Assembly: GCF_036014115.1 (NCBI RefSeq)
Contig: NZ_CP107913.1
Coordinates: 8,301,501-8,365,500, forward strand
Length of the DNA stretch: 64,000 nucleotides
Source: Streptomyces sp. NBC_00448
GTDB taxonomy: Bacteria > Actinomycetota > Actinomycetes > Streptomycetales > Streptomycetaceae
Direction of reading: 5' to 3'
A model generated the notes under the pieces. It ran no database searches and had not been told where the DNA came from. It worked only from the letters and a program-made list of their open reading frames with translations. Numbering within the stretch: the first letter of the stretch is position 1; every line of letters begins with the position of its first letter. Shown here piece after piece: positions 50,963-59,861 of this stretch. The position numbers and the translations under genes were made by a program.

Positions 50963-51811
50963 TCAGCCGGTCGTCGGCCGGTAGGCGTAGATCGTGGTGG
51001 CGACCTCGCACACGCTCGGCGGTACGATCTCCACCCGCAGCAGCTTGGCGGACGGGTCGTAGTCGACACCCTCGGCCTCGAAGGTGCCCGAGCAGATGCT
51101 GCTCTGCGGGATCTGGAAGAGCGTGCTGACCTGCCCGGTGACCGGGGTGCCGTCCAGCGCGTGCGGCAGGTCGACCTGGAGGACGTCCTTCGTGGCGTCG
51201 TCGGAGGCGCAGACCAGCCGGGTCGCGGAGACGAAGTCGCAGCCCTGGATGTCCGAGACGCTGTGGTCGAGGGTGATCTGCCCGGCCTGGGCGAGGGTGC
51301 CGCCGGTGCTCGGCGTGGACGGGTTGGTCAGCGGCGCGGGGAAGACCTGCAACCGGGTCTCGGTGTTCCACTCGCCCTCCACCAGCCACTGGGCGTCGGG
51401 GGAGACCGCGGCGAAGGAGTTGTTGAGCGCCTCGCCGGAGTCCAGCGGGTGGGTGTAGTCGTACGACTGGCCGCCCGGCGTGGTGACCTCGAAGAGCTTG
51501 GAGGTGGCGTCGTCGCCGCCCTGGTAGGCGTCGAAGACGTAGCCGTTCGCGATGTCCGGGTCGCCGACGTGGTTCCAGCCCTGGACCCGCAGCCGCAGCG
51601 GCACCGAGCCCAGGCCCCGGGTGAGCAGCGAGCCGTCCGCCCGGCTGGCGATGCCCTCGCCGCCGGTGAGCGAGTTCACCGTCGAACTGCCCGCCGCCAC
51701 CCACCCGCCGGGCGAGTCGTCGGCGTGCGCGGTCGCGGAACCCAGCGCGGTGGCTGCGGCGGTGGCGATCAGCAGCGCGGTCGCGCGGCGGCGCAGTGCG
51801 GTTGCGGTCAC
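50963..51811 (-). CDS. Secreted protein of unknown function (possible beta-propeller)
   Basis: A 282-residue protein with a clear signal peptide (MTATALRRRATALLIATAAAT to AHA, cleavage near residue 30). The mature part is rich in beta strands with repeated short motifs such as LFEVTTPGGQSYDYTHPL, QITLDHSVSDIQGCDFVSATRLVCASDD and STLFQIPQSSICSGTFEAEGVDYDPSAKLLRVEI, suggesting TolB- or WD-like blades stabilised by a few cysteines. I do not recognise a family. It is convergent with the PhzF-like gene and divergent from the membrane-protein operon at 52095. Confidence 0.72.
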   Translation of the reverse strand: MTATALRRRATALLIATAAATALGSATAHADDSPGGWVAAGSSTVNSLTGGEGIASRADGSLLTRGLGSVPLRLRVQGWNHVGDPDIANGYVFDAYQGGDDATSKLFEVTTPGGQSYDYTHPLDSGEALNNSFAAVSPDAQWLVEGEWNTETRLQVFPAPLTNPSTPSTGGTLAQAGQITLDHSVSDIQGCDFVSATRLVCASDDATKDVLQVDLPHALDGTPVTGQVSTLFQIPQSSICSGTFEAEGVDYDPSAKLLRVEIVPPSVCEVATTIYAYRPTTG

Positions 51812-52094
51812 AGGAACCCCCAAGGTGGTCGGAGCGCGGCTCGGCGGACCGACCCCGGCCACGTGCGCAGTCCTGTGGCGGGCTCGGGCAGCCATGACCC
51901 TAGCCCCACCGGTATCACCCGCACCAGCACGCGTCGGCCAACTCGCCCTGAACGTCGGAGGATTGGCGGGTGCATGGCGAGTGCGCGGGCCGGGGCGGCG
52001 AGGGCGGGGCGGGGCGGTCGCACGGCCCGGCGGGGCGTTGTCAGCGCCGGGAACTACAGTCGTGGGTGGGTACAGGCACGACGGGGAGACAGCC

Positions 52095-54419
52095 ATGGGG
52101 GACACGAGCGGAGCGGGCGCGCGCCGATCACCGCGCGGGGGTGCGCCGACGCGGACAACCGCGCCGATCCTGGCCGTCCTCGGCATGCTGCTGCTCGTGT
52201 GCGGTGCCGGCGGCGCGAGCGCGGCACCGGACAGCGGTTCCGGGTCCGGCACGGGATCGGACGAGGGCAGCGCGGCGCCGCCCGTGTCGCAGTCCGTCCG
52301 GCTCGCCGCCGCGCTGCGCACCGACCCGGTGTACGTCACCGACCAACTGCCGCGCGTCGTCCCGCGGTCCACCGCCCCCGCCTTCGCGGCGCTGGCGAAG
52401 ACGACCGGCGTGCCGACGTACGTCCTGGTCCTGCCCGACCACGGCGGCTCCGGCGACGCCCTGCTGGGCACCGTCCACGACCGGCTCGGCCGCGACGGGC
52501 TCTACGTCGAGGTGGACGACATGGGCGTCGCCGCCGCCAAGGCGTTCGGCGTCCGCGCCCCCGCCGACGACGCACGGACCATCGCGCTGTACGCGCTGCC
52601 GTACGACGCGGGGCCGCTGCGCTCCTTCCGCGTGTTCACCGAGGCGATCGCCTCCGGCCCGGCGCAGGCCGCGCACCGCGCCGACCAGTTGGAGAAGAAG
52701 TACGGCAACACCGGCCGCGAGGTCGCCCCCGACCACATCGACAGCACCGACCGCGCCAACCAGTCCTTCCTCACCGGCATCGCGCTGACCTGCGTCCCGC
52801 TGGCCGTGCTGCTGATCGGCTGGTACGTACGGGCCCGCCGGCGTCGTACACGTGCCAGGGGAGCGGGCGGTGGCGGTGCCACGGGTGGTGGCGCGGGCGC
52901 GGGCGTCACCCTCGCCAAGGGCGGCCATCCCCCCGGCAAGCCCGCCGGCCGGTCCACCCGCAAGGGCGCCAAGGTCACCAAGGACGGCCGCGGCGCCGAG
53001 GACCGTACGGTGCGCGGCGGGCGCGTCCGGGCGCCGCTGCCTGAGCTGGCCGCGGCGCTGCTGCTGGCCCTCGGCATCGTGCTCCTGGCGCCCCAGCTCT
53101 TCGACCAGACCACCGACAGCGCCGCCCCGCCGCCCACCCGCGCCGACCTCACCGCCCGGGTGGACCGGGTCGCGGCCGGCCTGCGGCAGGGCGCCGTCTA
53201 CACCGACCCGGAGAGCCCGCAGGTGCTCGACGCGGCCCGGCTCGCCGAACTCCGCCGCAAGATCGCCGCGTTCCGCACCGGGCCGATCCGGCTCGCCGTG
53301 GTGCCCCAACTGCCCGACGACGAGTCGGCCGGCGACTCCGAGGCGTTCGTGACCGCGGTGCACGCCCGTCTCGCCGCCGACGGCGGCGGCGCCCCCGGCA
53401 CCGACGCCGGCAAGGGCAGCGGCGGACTCTACGTCGTCGCGGACCCGCTCAGCGGCGACATCGACGTCTACGACTACGGCCTCCCGCTCGACGACCTCCG
53501 CCTCACCTTCGACCTGCCGATGGCCATCGCCTACGACCGCTCGGACGACGCCTCCGACGACAACCATCTCGGCGACCGCCTGGACCAGCTCATGGCGTAC
53601 ATCGCCAAGGTCCCGCACGCCGCCGCCGATCCGTCCTCCGGCCCGGACCAGCCCCCCGAGGCGGTCTCCGCCCACAAGCTGCCGGGGCTCTTCCACGGCG
53701 ACTTCGTCCCGGGGCTGTTCGTCGGCGCGTTCGGCGCGGCCGTCCTGGTCGGCCTCACCGCCGCGGGCACCGGCACGGGCGCCGCGCTGCGACGGCGCGC
53801 GCGGCGCGGACCCCGTCGTGCGGCGGTCGCCGAGCCGCCCTCGCGGGCCTCGACCGCCTACCTCGCGCAGGCCGCCCGGCGCGAAACGGACGCCCTGGCA
53901 ACGCAGTTCGCGGCCGCCGCCCCGGACGACCCGCACCGCGACACCGCCTGGGACTGCCTCGACACGGCGATGCTGCTCCTCGGCGACCACGACGGTGACG
54001 GCAGCGGACATGGCGGCGACGGACGCGACGCGGGCGCGCGGGCCGCGGAGTTGGCAGCCGCCACCGTGCTCGCGCAGGCGGGCCGCGCGGCGCTCGCCGG
54101 ACGGCCGTACCCGCACTGCTGCACCGTCAACCCGCTGCACGGCGCCGCGGCCACCGACGGCGCGGTCACCGACGCCGCCGGGTCGAGCGACCGCGTCCCG
54201 TCCGCCCGGCGCGCCGCCGCCCGCGCCGGCCACCGCTGCGACGGCTGCCGCGCCGCCGCGGCCCGCGGCCCGGACACGCTCGACCGCCGACGGCTCTTCC
54301 TGCCCGGCCCGCACGGGAGTTGGCGGCCGTACGAGGAAGCCCCGGGCCCGTTGCCCACCGCACGCGACGGGATCGCCCGGCTGATCGCCGGCACGAGGGA
54401 GTACACCAATGTCCAGTAG
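52095..54419 (+). CDS. Polytopic membrane protein with two extracellular TPM-like modules
   Basis: A 774-residue protein, first of a two-gene operon. Order: signal/TM1 (about 22-44), extracellular module A (about 66-200), TM2 (about 225-246), basic linker, TM3 (about 314-336), extracellular module B (about 349-520), TM4 (about 537-560), and a cytosolic C-terminus. Both modules share a pattern of an (R/K)xAxxL start, PVYV/AVYT, a VDR or VHxRL helix and GLYVxxD. The C-terminus ends with HCCTVNPLHG (about 674) and HRCDGCR (about 713). Module A plus B looks like an internal duplication. The start at 52095 follows GGGGAGACAG. Function unknown; a surface-sensing or cell-envelope role is a guess. 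Confidence 0.82.
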   Translation: MGDTSGAGARRSPRGGAPTRTTAPILAVLGMLLLVCGAGGASAAPDSGSGSGTGSDEGSAAPPVSQSVRLAAALRTDPVYVTDQLPRVVPRSTAPAFAALAKTTGVPTYVLVLPDHGGSGDALLGTVHDRLGRDGLYVEVDDMGVAAAKAFGVRAPADDARTIALYALPYDAGPLRSFRVFTEAIASGPAQAAHRADQLEKKYGNTGREVAPDHIDSTDRANQSFLTGIALTCVPLAVLLIGWYVRARRRRTRARGAGGGGATGGGAGAGVTLAKGGHPPGKPAGRSTRKGAKVTKDGRGAEDRTVRGGRVRAPLPELAAALLLALGIVLLAPQLFDQTTDSAAPPPTRADLTARVDRVAAGLRQGAVYTDPESPQVLDAARLAELRRKIAAFRTGPIRLAVVPQLPDDESAGDSEAFVTAVHARLAADGGGAPGTDAGKGSGGLYVVADPLSGDIDVYDYGLPLDDLRLTFDLPMAIAYDRSDDASDDNHLGDRLDQLMAYIAKVPHAAADPSSGPDQPPEAVSAHKLPGLFHGDFVPGLFVGAFGAAVLVGLTAAGTGTGAALRRRARRGPRRAAVAEPPSRASTAYLAQAARRETDALATQFAAAAPDDPHRDTAWDCLDTAMLLLGDHDGDGSGHGGDGRDAGARAAELAAATVLAQAGRAALAGRPYPHCCTVNPLHGAAATDGAVTDAAGSSDRVPSARRAAARAGHRCDGCRAAAARGPDTLDRRRLFLPGPHGSWRPYEEAPGPLPTARDGIARLIAGTREYTNVQ

Positions 54420-55896
54420 CCACACCCCTCCCGCGCTGCCGTCGCCCGCACTCCACGGGACGGCTCGGGGCGCCGTACTCGCCTTGCTGGCAGGGCTGTT
54501 GACCCTATGCGGGCTGTTCGTGGCCGCGGCACCCGCCGGTGCCGCGCGGGCGCAGGCCCGGACACGGGCGCAGTCGCAGGGACAGGCGCGATCACAGGTC
54601 CACGCGCCGGTCCGGCTCGGCGCGCCCGCCACCGGGGGCACGGCGGGGCAGCGGATCGCGGACGCGCTGAAAGCCTCCCCGGTGTACGTCGACCCGGCGT
54701 ACGCGGGCGCGGTGCCGCCCGCGCGGCAGAAGCAACTGGTCGCGCGGATCGGCAGGACGCACCTGCCGATCAAGGTGGCGCTGGTACCCCTGGTGAAGGG
54801 CGACGCGTTCGACGGCGACTCCACGGTGCTCCAAGGGGTGCTGCACGACCGGCTGGGGATGGGCGACCTCATCCTGATCACCATGGACGGCGAGTTCGGC
54901 GACACGCTGACCGGCCAGGAGTGGCCCGACGACACGCATCAGGCCATGGACGCGGCCAGTGCGGTCGGCCTGATGGACGACATGAAGAGCGCGGGCCTCG
55001 CCGACCGTGTCGCGAAGGCGATCGACCTGATCGCGAGCGGCGACGGCAAGAAGGCGTACGACCAGGCCACCGCCGACATCGGTGGCCCCCCGACCACGGC
55101 GAAGGCCGAGCACGGCAAGGGCGGTTCGGCCGGTTCCGGACCGGGCACGGTGGTGTGGCTGCTCGTCGTGGCCGCCGTCGTGCTGCTGGGCGGCGGAGCC
55201 GGTTGGCTGCTGCGGCGCCGCTCGATAGCCCGCCGCGCCTCGCCGTTCGCCTTCCCGCAGGAGGTGTTCGCGGCCGAGGAGGTCGCCGACGAGTCCGCGC
55301 TCCGGCGCCGCGCCGAGGCCGAGGTGATCGCGCTGGGCGAGGCGGTCGAGGACTCCGACGCCGGTTCCCGGCCCGGCCTCGGCCGCGCGCTCGACGCCTA
55401 CGCGGCCGCCGGCAAGGTGCTGGACGGTGCCCGTGGCATCCCCGACCTCGCGGGCGTGCTCGCGCTGGTCGCCGAGGGCCGCGACGCCTTCGACGGCCGC
55501 TTCGACGCACTTCCGCTCTGCTTCTTCGACCCGCTGCACGGCCGGGCCGCCCGCCGCCTCGTCTGGCGGCCGCTCGGCCGCCGCGACACGCTGCGGGTCG
55601 CCGCCTGCGCGGAGTGCGCCACGGCCGTCGAGCAGCACCGCGCCCCGGAGGTGCTCACCGACACCGCCACCGACGGCCGCCGCGTCCCGTACTTCGAGAT
55701 ACCCGCGGGCGAGAGCGTCTGGGCCGCCACCGGTTACGGCTCACTCGTCCCGCCACCGGCTCCCGTAGCCCAGGCCGCAGCCGATGCGGCTGACGCCGGC
55801 GACTCCGACCGGTCCGCCGACCGGGATACGGGCCCCGGCGGCATCGCCCCCCGCGTCCTCAACGGCGACTTCCCCCGCCCGCGCCGCCCCCGCTGA
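54409..55896 (+). CDS. Single-module paralogue of the preceding membrane protein
   Basis: A 495-residue protein overlapping the previous gene by 11 bases (ATG 54409; upstream TAG 54417-54419). Signal helix (about 19-48), one extracellular module (about 78-230: RIADALKASPVYVDPAYAGAVP, VLHDRLGMGDLILITMDGEF), one TM helix (about 244-270) and a cytosolic domain whose LCFFDPLHG (about 370) and CAECA (about 401) match the C-terminal Cys pattern of the first protein. A Zn-binding Cys cluster is plausible. Tandem paralogy and overlap imply that the two products act together. Unknown family. Confidence 0.82.
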   Translation: MSSSHTPPALPSPALHGTARGAVLALLAGLLTLCGLFVAAAPAGAARAQARTRAQSQGQARSQVHAPVRLGAPATGGTAGQRIADALKASPVYVDPAYAGAVPPARQKQLVARIGRTHLPIKVALVPLVKGDAFDGDSTVLQGVLHDRLGMGDLILITMDGEFGDTLTGQEWPDDTHQAMDAASAVGLMDDMKSAGLADRVAKAIDLIASGDGKKAYDQATADIGGPPTTAKAEHGKGGSAGSGPGTVVWLLVVAAVVLLGGGAGWLLRRRSIARRASPFAFPQEVFAAEEVADESALRRRAEAEVIALGEAVEDSDAGSRPGLGRALDAYAAAGKVLDGARGIPDLAGVLALVAEGRDAFDGRFDALPLCFFDPLHGRAARRLVWRPLGRRDTLRVAACAECATAVEQHRAPEVLTDTATDGRRVPYFEIPAGESVWAATGYGSLVPPPAPVAQAAADAADAGDSDRSADRDTGPGGIAPRVLNGDFPRPRRPR

Positions 55897-55991
55897 CCCG
55901 CGCCCGATCGCGGACCGTACCTGACCGCATCGGCTCCTAGGGTCGAGCGTGTCAAGACGAACGGCACCGGAAACGGACCGAAGGGATTCCC

Positions 55992-56546
55992 ATGCCGAGT
56001 TTGGTGAACGCGGAGACCGACGAGCGGGACGCGCTGCTGGCCTTCCTGGACGCGCAGCGCGGCGGGCTGCGCCGCGCGGTGCGCGGGCTGACCGACGAGC
56101 AGGCCGCCGCGCACCCCAGCGCGAGCGCGATGGCGCTCGGCGGCCTGGTCAAACACGCGGCACACTGCGAGCACAACTGGGTCCAGGTCATCCTGATGGG
56201 CCGCCCGCAGGCCGGCCCCGGCCCGGCCGCCGACTGGCAGGCGGAGTTCCAGTTGCTGCCGGGCGAGACCCTGGCCGGCGTCCTCGCCGAGCTCGAAGTG
56301 GTGGGCCGCGCGACCCGCGCGGCCATCGCCGAACTCCCCACCCTCGACGTGCTCGTCGCGCTGCCCGAGGCCCCCTGGTTCCCCCAGGACGGCAAGCGCA
56401 GCGCCCGTTGGATTCTGCTCCACCTGATCGAGGAGCAGGCCCGCCACGCCGGCCACGCCGACCTCATCCGCGAATCCCTCGACGGCGCGCTCGCCTTCGA
56501 CCTGCTCGCCCAGGAACAGCAGGAGCAGCGGGAGCAGCAGGAGTAG
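55992..56546 (+). CDS. DinB/DUF664 family protein (second copy)
   Basis: A 184-residue DUF664/DinB four-helix protein with MALGGLVKHAAHCEHNWVQ (helix 2 His) and LLHLIEEQARHAGHADLIRESLDG (C-terminal His pair), like the gene at 23872 but clearly diverged. Likely metal-dependent mycothiol-related activity. It ends in a Gln/Glu-rich tail (EQQEQREQQE). AAGGGA precedes the ATG at 55992. Confidence 0.9.
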   Translation: MPSLVNAETDERDALLAFLDAQRGGLRRAVRGLTDEQAAAHPSASAMALGGLVKHAAHCEHNWVQVILMGRPQAGPGPAADWQAEFQLLPGETLAGVLAELEVVGRATRAAIAELPTLDVLVALPEAPWFPQDGKRSARWILLHLIEEQARHAGHADLIRESLDGALAFDLLAQEQQEQREQQE

Positions 56547-56594
56547 CACGAGCGGCAGCGGGAGCAAGGGGGGAGCCGTCACCCCATACGAGCG

Positions 56595-56792
56595 CAGACG
56601 GCGGCCGGTCCGGGGATCGGCTGCCGCGGTGGACAACTGCACGCGTGTCGGGCCGCCGCGCAAGTCGGCGAAGCCGTCCGGCCCGATGAACTCGCCGCCT
56701 TTCACGTCCGGGGTGGCCGCGTACAGCTGGGGCAGCGCCCCCTGTTCCGGGGGCTGGGGGAGCGGGGCGAGGATGTGGCCGAACAGCACCTT
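56595..56792 (-). pseudogene. C-terminal relic of an SDR oxidoreductase
   Basis: On the minus strand about 66 codons match the C-terminal end of a protochlorophyllide/retinol-type SDR (GALPQLYAATPDVKGGEFIGPDGFADLRGG, then a TRV/AAADP/GRRL stretch). The preceding ~230 residues, including the cofactor and active sites, are missing, and the normal last residues are replaced. It abuts the TetR relic on the other strand, so one deletion may have removed the 5' parts of two divergent genes. Confidence 0.6.
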
Positions 56793-56802
56793 CCTGGCCG
56801 AC

Positions 56803-57201
56803 ATGGGCAGTGGCATGCGCGCGGCGCTGGCGTCTCGCCCCATCGAGGAGCAGCCTTCCGTGGCCCTGCGGCACACGGTCCGGGTCCCCGTGGCCGCCTG
56901 CGCCGACCATTTCGACCGGGCACTGCGCGTGGTTCAGCTGATTCTGCGCACCCCCGCCCTGCGCGCACGCTTCCTGGAGCGCCAGGACCAGTGGCGCGAC
57001 GACTTGGCGGCGGAGTTGGCGCAGCGCCTTGGGCTCGATCCCGACACCGATCCGTACCCGCAGCTGGCTGCCGGGATGGCGCTCACCGCCTTCGACACCG
57101 TGCTGCGGCGGTGGAGCGACAGCGACGGCGCTCAGGACCCCGCCGAACTGACCGCCCGGGCGTTCGCCACCATCGTCCCGGCGCTGGACTCCATCGAGTG
57201 A
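56803..57201 (+). pseudogene. TetR-family regulator lacking its DNA-binding domain
   Basis: About 132 codons match only the C-terminal ligand-binding/dimerisation part of a TetR regulator (DHFDRALRVVQLILRTPALRARFLERQDQWRDDLAAELAQRLG, AGMALTAFDTVLRRWSDS, ARAFATIVPALD). The ~60-residue N-terminal HTH is absent, and upstream codons belong to the opposite-strand SDR relic. No ribosome binding site supports a start at 56803. It is best read as the surviving tail of a deleted gene. Confidence 0.65.
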
Positions 57202-57270
57202 GGCCAGGCGCCGTCGAGCGGCTGGGCGGGGTCCCCGCCGACGCCGACGGACCCCCGCAGACCCCCGGGA

Positions 57271-57903
57271 TCAGTGCCCGCCGCGGCCCAACCCGGGGAC
57301 GCCGAGCGCCGACAGGCCGTCGAGCATCACGTCGACGCCGACCGCGGCGAGCAGCAGGCCGAGCAGGCGGCTGAGGAGTTCGGTGATGGTGTGGTGGGTC
57401 CGGCGCAGGAGCGGCGCGAGCACGATCACGCAGGCGAGGTCGAGCACGATCACGGTGTCGTACGCGCCGACGACGGTGCCGCGCCAGGTCCACGAGTCGC
57501 GTTCGGACGCCTCGATGAGGATCGCGGTGAGCGCCAGCGGGCTCACCACGAACGGCATCAGCAGCGCCCTGAGCCCGCTCACCACGTCGGGGTGGTCCTC
57601 CTGCGGCCCGTCGGGGCCGAGTTGCACGCCGAGCACGAGGCTGATCGCGTAGATGAAGAAGATCGCGCCGCCGGCCAACTGGAGCGCGGGCGCGGAGATG
57701 TGGAACAGCTCCAGCAGCCAGGGCGCGGTGAACCCGGCGAGCGCGCCCACCGCGACCGCCACCGCCGACGACAGCAGCGCGATCAGCCGCAGCCGCCTCC
57801 GGTCGTGCACCCGCGCCAGGTGCGCGAACGACAGCAGCACCTTGGGCGGCCCCACGACGGAGAAGAACGTGATGAACGCGGCGGCGAAGTTCTTGGTGAC
57901 CAT
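57271..57903 (-). CDS. MarC-family integral membrane protein
   Basis: A 210-residue protein with about six helices. The N-terminus AFITFFSVVGPPKVLLSFAHLA is the MarC signature (conserved P at the first helix turn), followed by LQLAGGAIFFIYAISLVLG and MPFVVSPLALTAILIEASE. The family's transport role is unresolved. The ATG at 57903 is preferred over 57912 because GAGG lies nine bases upstream. It is convergent with the TetR relic. Confidence 0.85.
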   Translation of the reverse strand: MVTKNFAAAFITFFSVVGPPKVLLSFAHLARVHDRRRLRLIALLSSAVAVAVGALAGFTAPWLLELFHISAPALQLAGGAIFFIYAISLVLGVQLGPDGPQEDHPDVVSGLRALLMPFVVSPLALTAILIEASERDSWTWRGTVVGAYDTVIVLDLACVIVLAPLLRRTHHTITELLSRLLGLLLAAVGVDVMLDGLSALGVPGLGRGGH

Positions 57904-58030
57904 GGGGCGCATCCTCGGTCCGCCGTGCCCGGCCGCGGCGGACCGACCCGCCCGAGGCGGAAAAAGCCCGCGCCGAGCGGACCTGCCCGGGTGGAGCAAA
58001 AAATGCCCGCGCCGGGCGAAGACCCGCCGC

Positions 58031-58242
58031 TACGATGAGGCGGTCGTCCATGAAGGAGAGTTGAGGTGCTCGGTCACCGAAGCACGCGCTGACGCCGTAG
58101 GTCGTATCCGACCCGTCATCGCGTGCTGCCCCTGAAGTCGAAGAGCGGCACAGCGAGCCTTTCCCTGCCCGGTTCCCGGCGGGCCGCACCCGCGCGCCCC
58201 GGAGCCGGCGCCGCTCTCCGCGACCCAAGGGGCACTCGTGCC
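58031..58242 (+). promoter_or_regulatory. Candidate attenuator: promoter, leader ORF, long hairpin, occluded start
   Basis: A -10-like TACGAT (58031-58036) starts the unit; no good -35 is seen. Then come an AAGGAG site (58053-58058) and an 8-codon ORF (58066-58092). The ORF's last codons form the 5' arm of a hairpin: GCACGCGCTGACG (58082-58094) with CGTCATCGCGTGC (58114-58126), 12 of 13 pairs, with GGTCG/CGACC nested inside. The GTG of the MFS gene (58238-58240) lies in GGCACTCGTGCC, a small hairpin that would hide it. This fits ribosome-mediated regulation of an efflux gene by a translation inhibitor; that function is inferred. Confidence 0.6.
58066..58092 (+). CDS. Putative leader peptide (MLGHRSTR)
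   Basis: GTG start with AAGGAG at seven-base spacing, eight codons, TGA stop. It is too short to be anything but a leader, and its 3' half lies in the stem described for the attenuator. No second in-frame use is visible. A ribosome stalled on its last codons would open the hairpin arm. Confidence 0.5.
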   Translation: MLGHRSTR

Positions 58243-59689
58243 GACCGCAGTTGGGACTCCCTCTCCCCGTTCCTCCCGCTCTTCCCGTTCCTCCCTCTGG
58301 CGGGACGCCGACTTCCGCAGGTTCTGGGCGGGCGAGACCGCCTCCCAACTCGGCGAGCAGGCCGGCCGGACGATCCTGCCGCTCCTCGCGGTGGTGGCAC
58401 TCCACTCGGGCCCCGGCCGGCTCGGCGCCCTGCGTGCCGTCGAGCAGGCGCCGATCCTGCTCTTCTCGCTGCTGATCGGCGTGTGGGTGGACCGCCGGCG
58501 GTCCCGCCGGTTCATGGTCCTCGCCGACCTCGGCCGCGCCGCGGTGCTGGCCGCGGTCCCGCTGGCGTACCTCTTCGGCGGCCTCGGCCTTCCGCTGCTG
58601 CTCGTCGTCGCGTTCCTCACCGGGTCCCTGTCGGTGTGCTTCGACGTGGCGTACCAGGCCACGCTCGTACGGCTGGTGCCGCGCGATCGGCTCACCGAGG
58701 GCAACAGCGCGCTGGAGGGCAGCCGGTCCGCCGCCCAGATCGGCGGCCCCGCGCTCGGCGGCGGGCTGGTGTCGCTGCTGTCCGCTCCGGTCGCGGTCGC
58801 GGGCTGCGTGTTCTTCTTCGCGCTGTCCGCCCTGTCGATCCGCCGCATCCGGCGCCCCGAGCCGCGACCAGCGCGGACCGAGCCCGTACCCGCGTCCGTG
58901 CCCGTACCCGCGTCCGAGCCGACGCCCGAGCCGACGCCCGAGCCCGCGGCCGGCCTGTGGTGGCAGATCCGCGACGGACTGCGGCTCGTCGCCGGCGACC
59001 CCGCGCTGCGGGCCGTGGGCACGGCGTCGGGCCTCTTCCAGTTCTCCTTCGCCGCCCTGATGACCGTGTACCTGCTGTTCCTGCCGCGCGCGCTGCACCT
59101 GTCGGGCGGCGCGGTCGGCCTGGTGCTCGCGGCGACCGGCCCGGGCGCGCTGGTGGGCTCCGCGCTGTCCGCCCGGCTGCCGGCCAGGATCGGATACGGC
59201 GTGGTGCTCGTCGGCGCGGCCGCGCTCGCCGACGGCGCGATGCTGTGCGTGCCCGCGCTCCACGGCTCCGGCGCCGCCACCCTCGGCGCCCTCATGGCGA
59301 TCAACTTCGTCTACGGCGCCTTCAGCCAGCTCGTCAACGTGACCACCACCGCCGTCCGGCAGGCCGTCACACCGCTACGGCTCCAGGGCCGCGTGGTCGC
59401 GACCATCAACGTCGTCGGCATGGGTCTGGGCCCGTTCGGCTCCCTGACCGGTGGCGGTCTCGCCGCCCGCTACGGGCTGCGCGCCGCGCTGCTGGCGACC
59501 GCCGCCGCTATGACCCTCTCCCCGCTGTACCTCGCCTGCTCCCCGCTCGCCCGCCTCGGCCGGAACCTCCCGGACCCGCCGGACGACCAGGACGAGCCGG
59601 ACCTCCCGGACCAGGCGCCGGACGCCCTCCGTACGGCGGAGACCGGCGACCGGACGAGCCCGGCGCGGGCCGGCGACGCCTCCCCGTGA
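58238..59689 (+). CDS. MFS transporter, probable drug/metabolite efflux pump
   Basis: A 483-residue twelve-helix MFS protein of the EntS/MFS_3-like type. After a Ser/Arg-rich N-terminus come DFRRFWAGETASQLGEQAGRTILPLLAV (family helix 1) and RAVEQAPILLFSLLIGVWVDRRRSRRFMVLADLGRA (motif A region with DRRRSRR). The central cytosolic loop carries PVPAS and EPTPEPTPEP repeats, and the C-terminal tail is Asp/Pro-rich. Members export antibiotics or siderophores. The GTG at 58238 has AAGGGG upstream inside a small hairpin. It follows the leader region and is probably attenuated. Confidence 0.9.
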   Translation: MPTAVGTPSPRSSRSSRSSLWRDADFRRFWAGETASQLGEQAGRTILPLLAVVALHSGPGRLGALRAVEQAPILLFSLLIGVWVDRRRSRRFMVLADLGRAAVLAAVPLAYLFGGLGLPLLLVVAFLTGSLSVCFDVAYQATLVRLVPRDRLTEGNSALEGSRSAAQIGGPALGGGLVSLLSAPVAVAGCVFFFALSALSIRRIRRPEPRPARTEPVPASVPVPASEPTPEPTPEPAAGLWWQIRDGLRLVAGDPALRAVGTASGLFQFSFAALMTVYLLFLPRALHLSGGAVGLVLAATGPGALVGSALSARLPARIGYGVVLVGAAALADGAMLCVPALHGSGAATLGALMAINFVYGAFSQLVNVTTTAVRQAVTPLRLQGRVVATINVVGMGLGPFGSLTGGGLAARYGLRAALLATAAAMTLSPLYLACSPLARLGRNLPDPPDDQDEPDLPDQAPDALRTAETGDRTSPARAGDASP

Positions 59690-59861
59690 CCGCGCGGCGA
59701 CGGCGCCAACTCTCCTCACCCCGCACGATGTTCGGGCCGCGCCGCCCCACCGGACGGGAAGCGCCGGGGGCGGGCCTCCGCCCCGCCCCCGGAGCACGGC
59801 TCGCGGTGAACTAGCCTTGCGGCCCATGGGAAACGGGAGCCCGGAGAGAGGAGCGGGGCCA

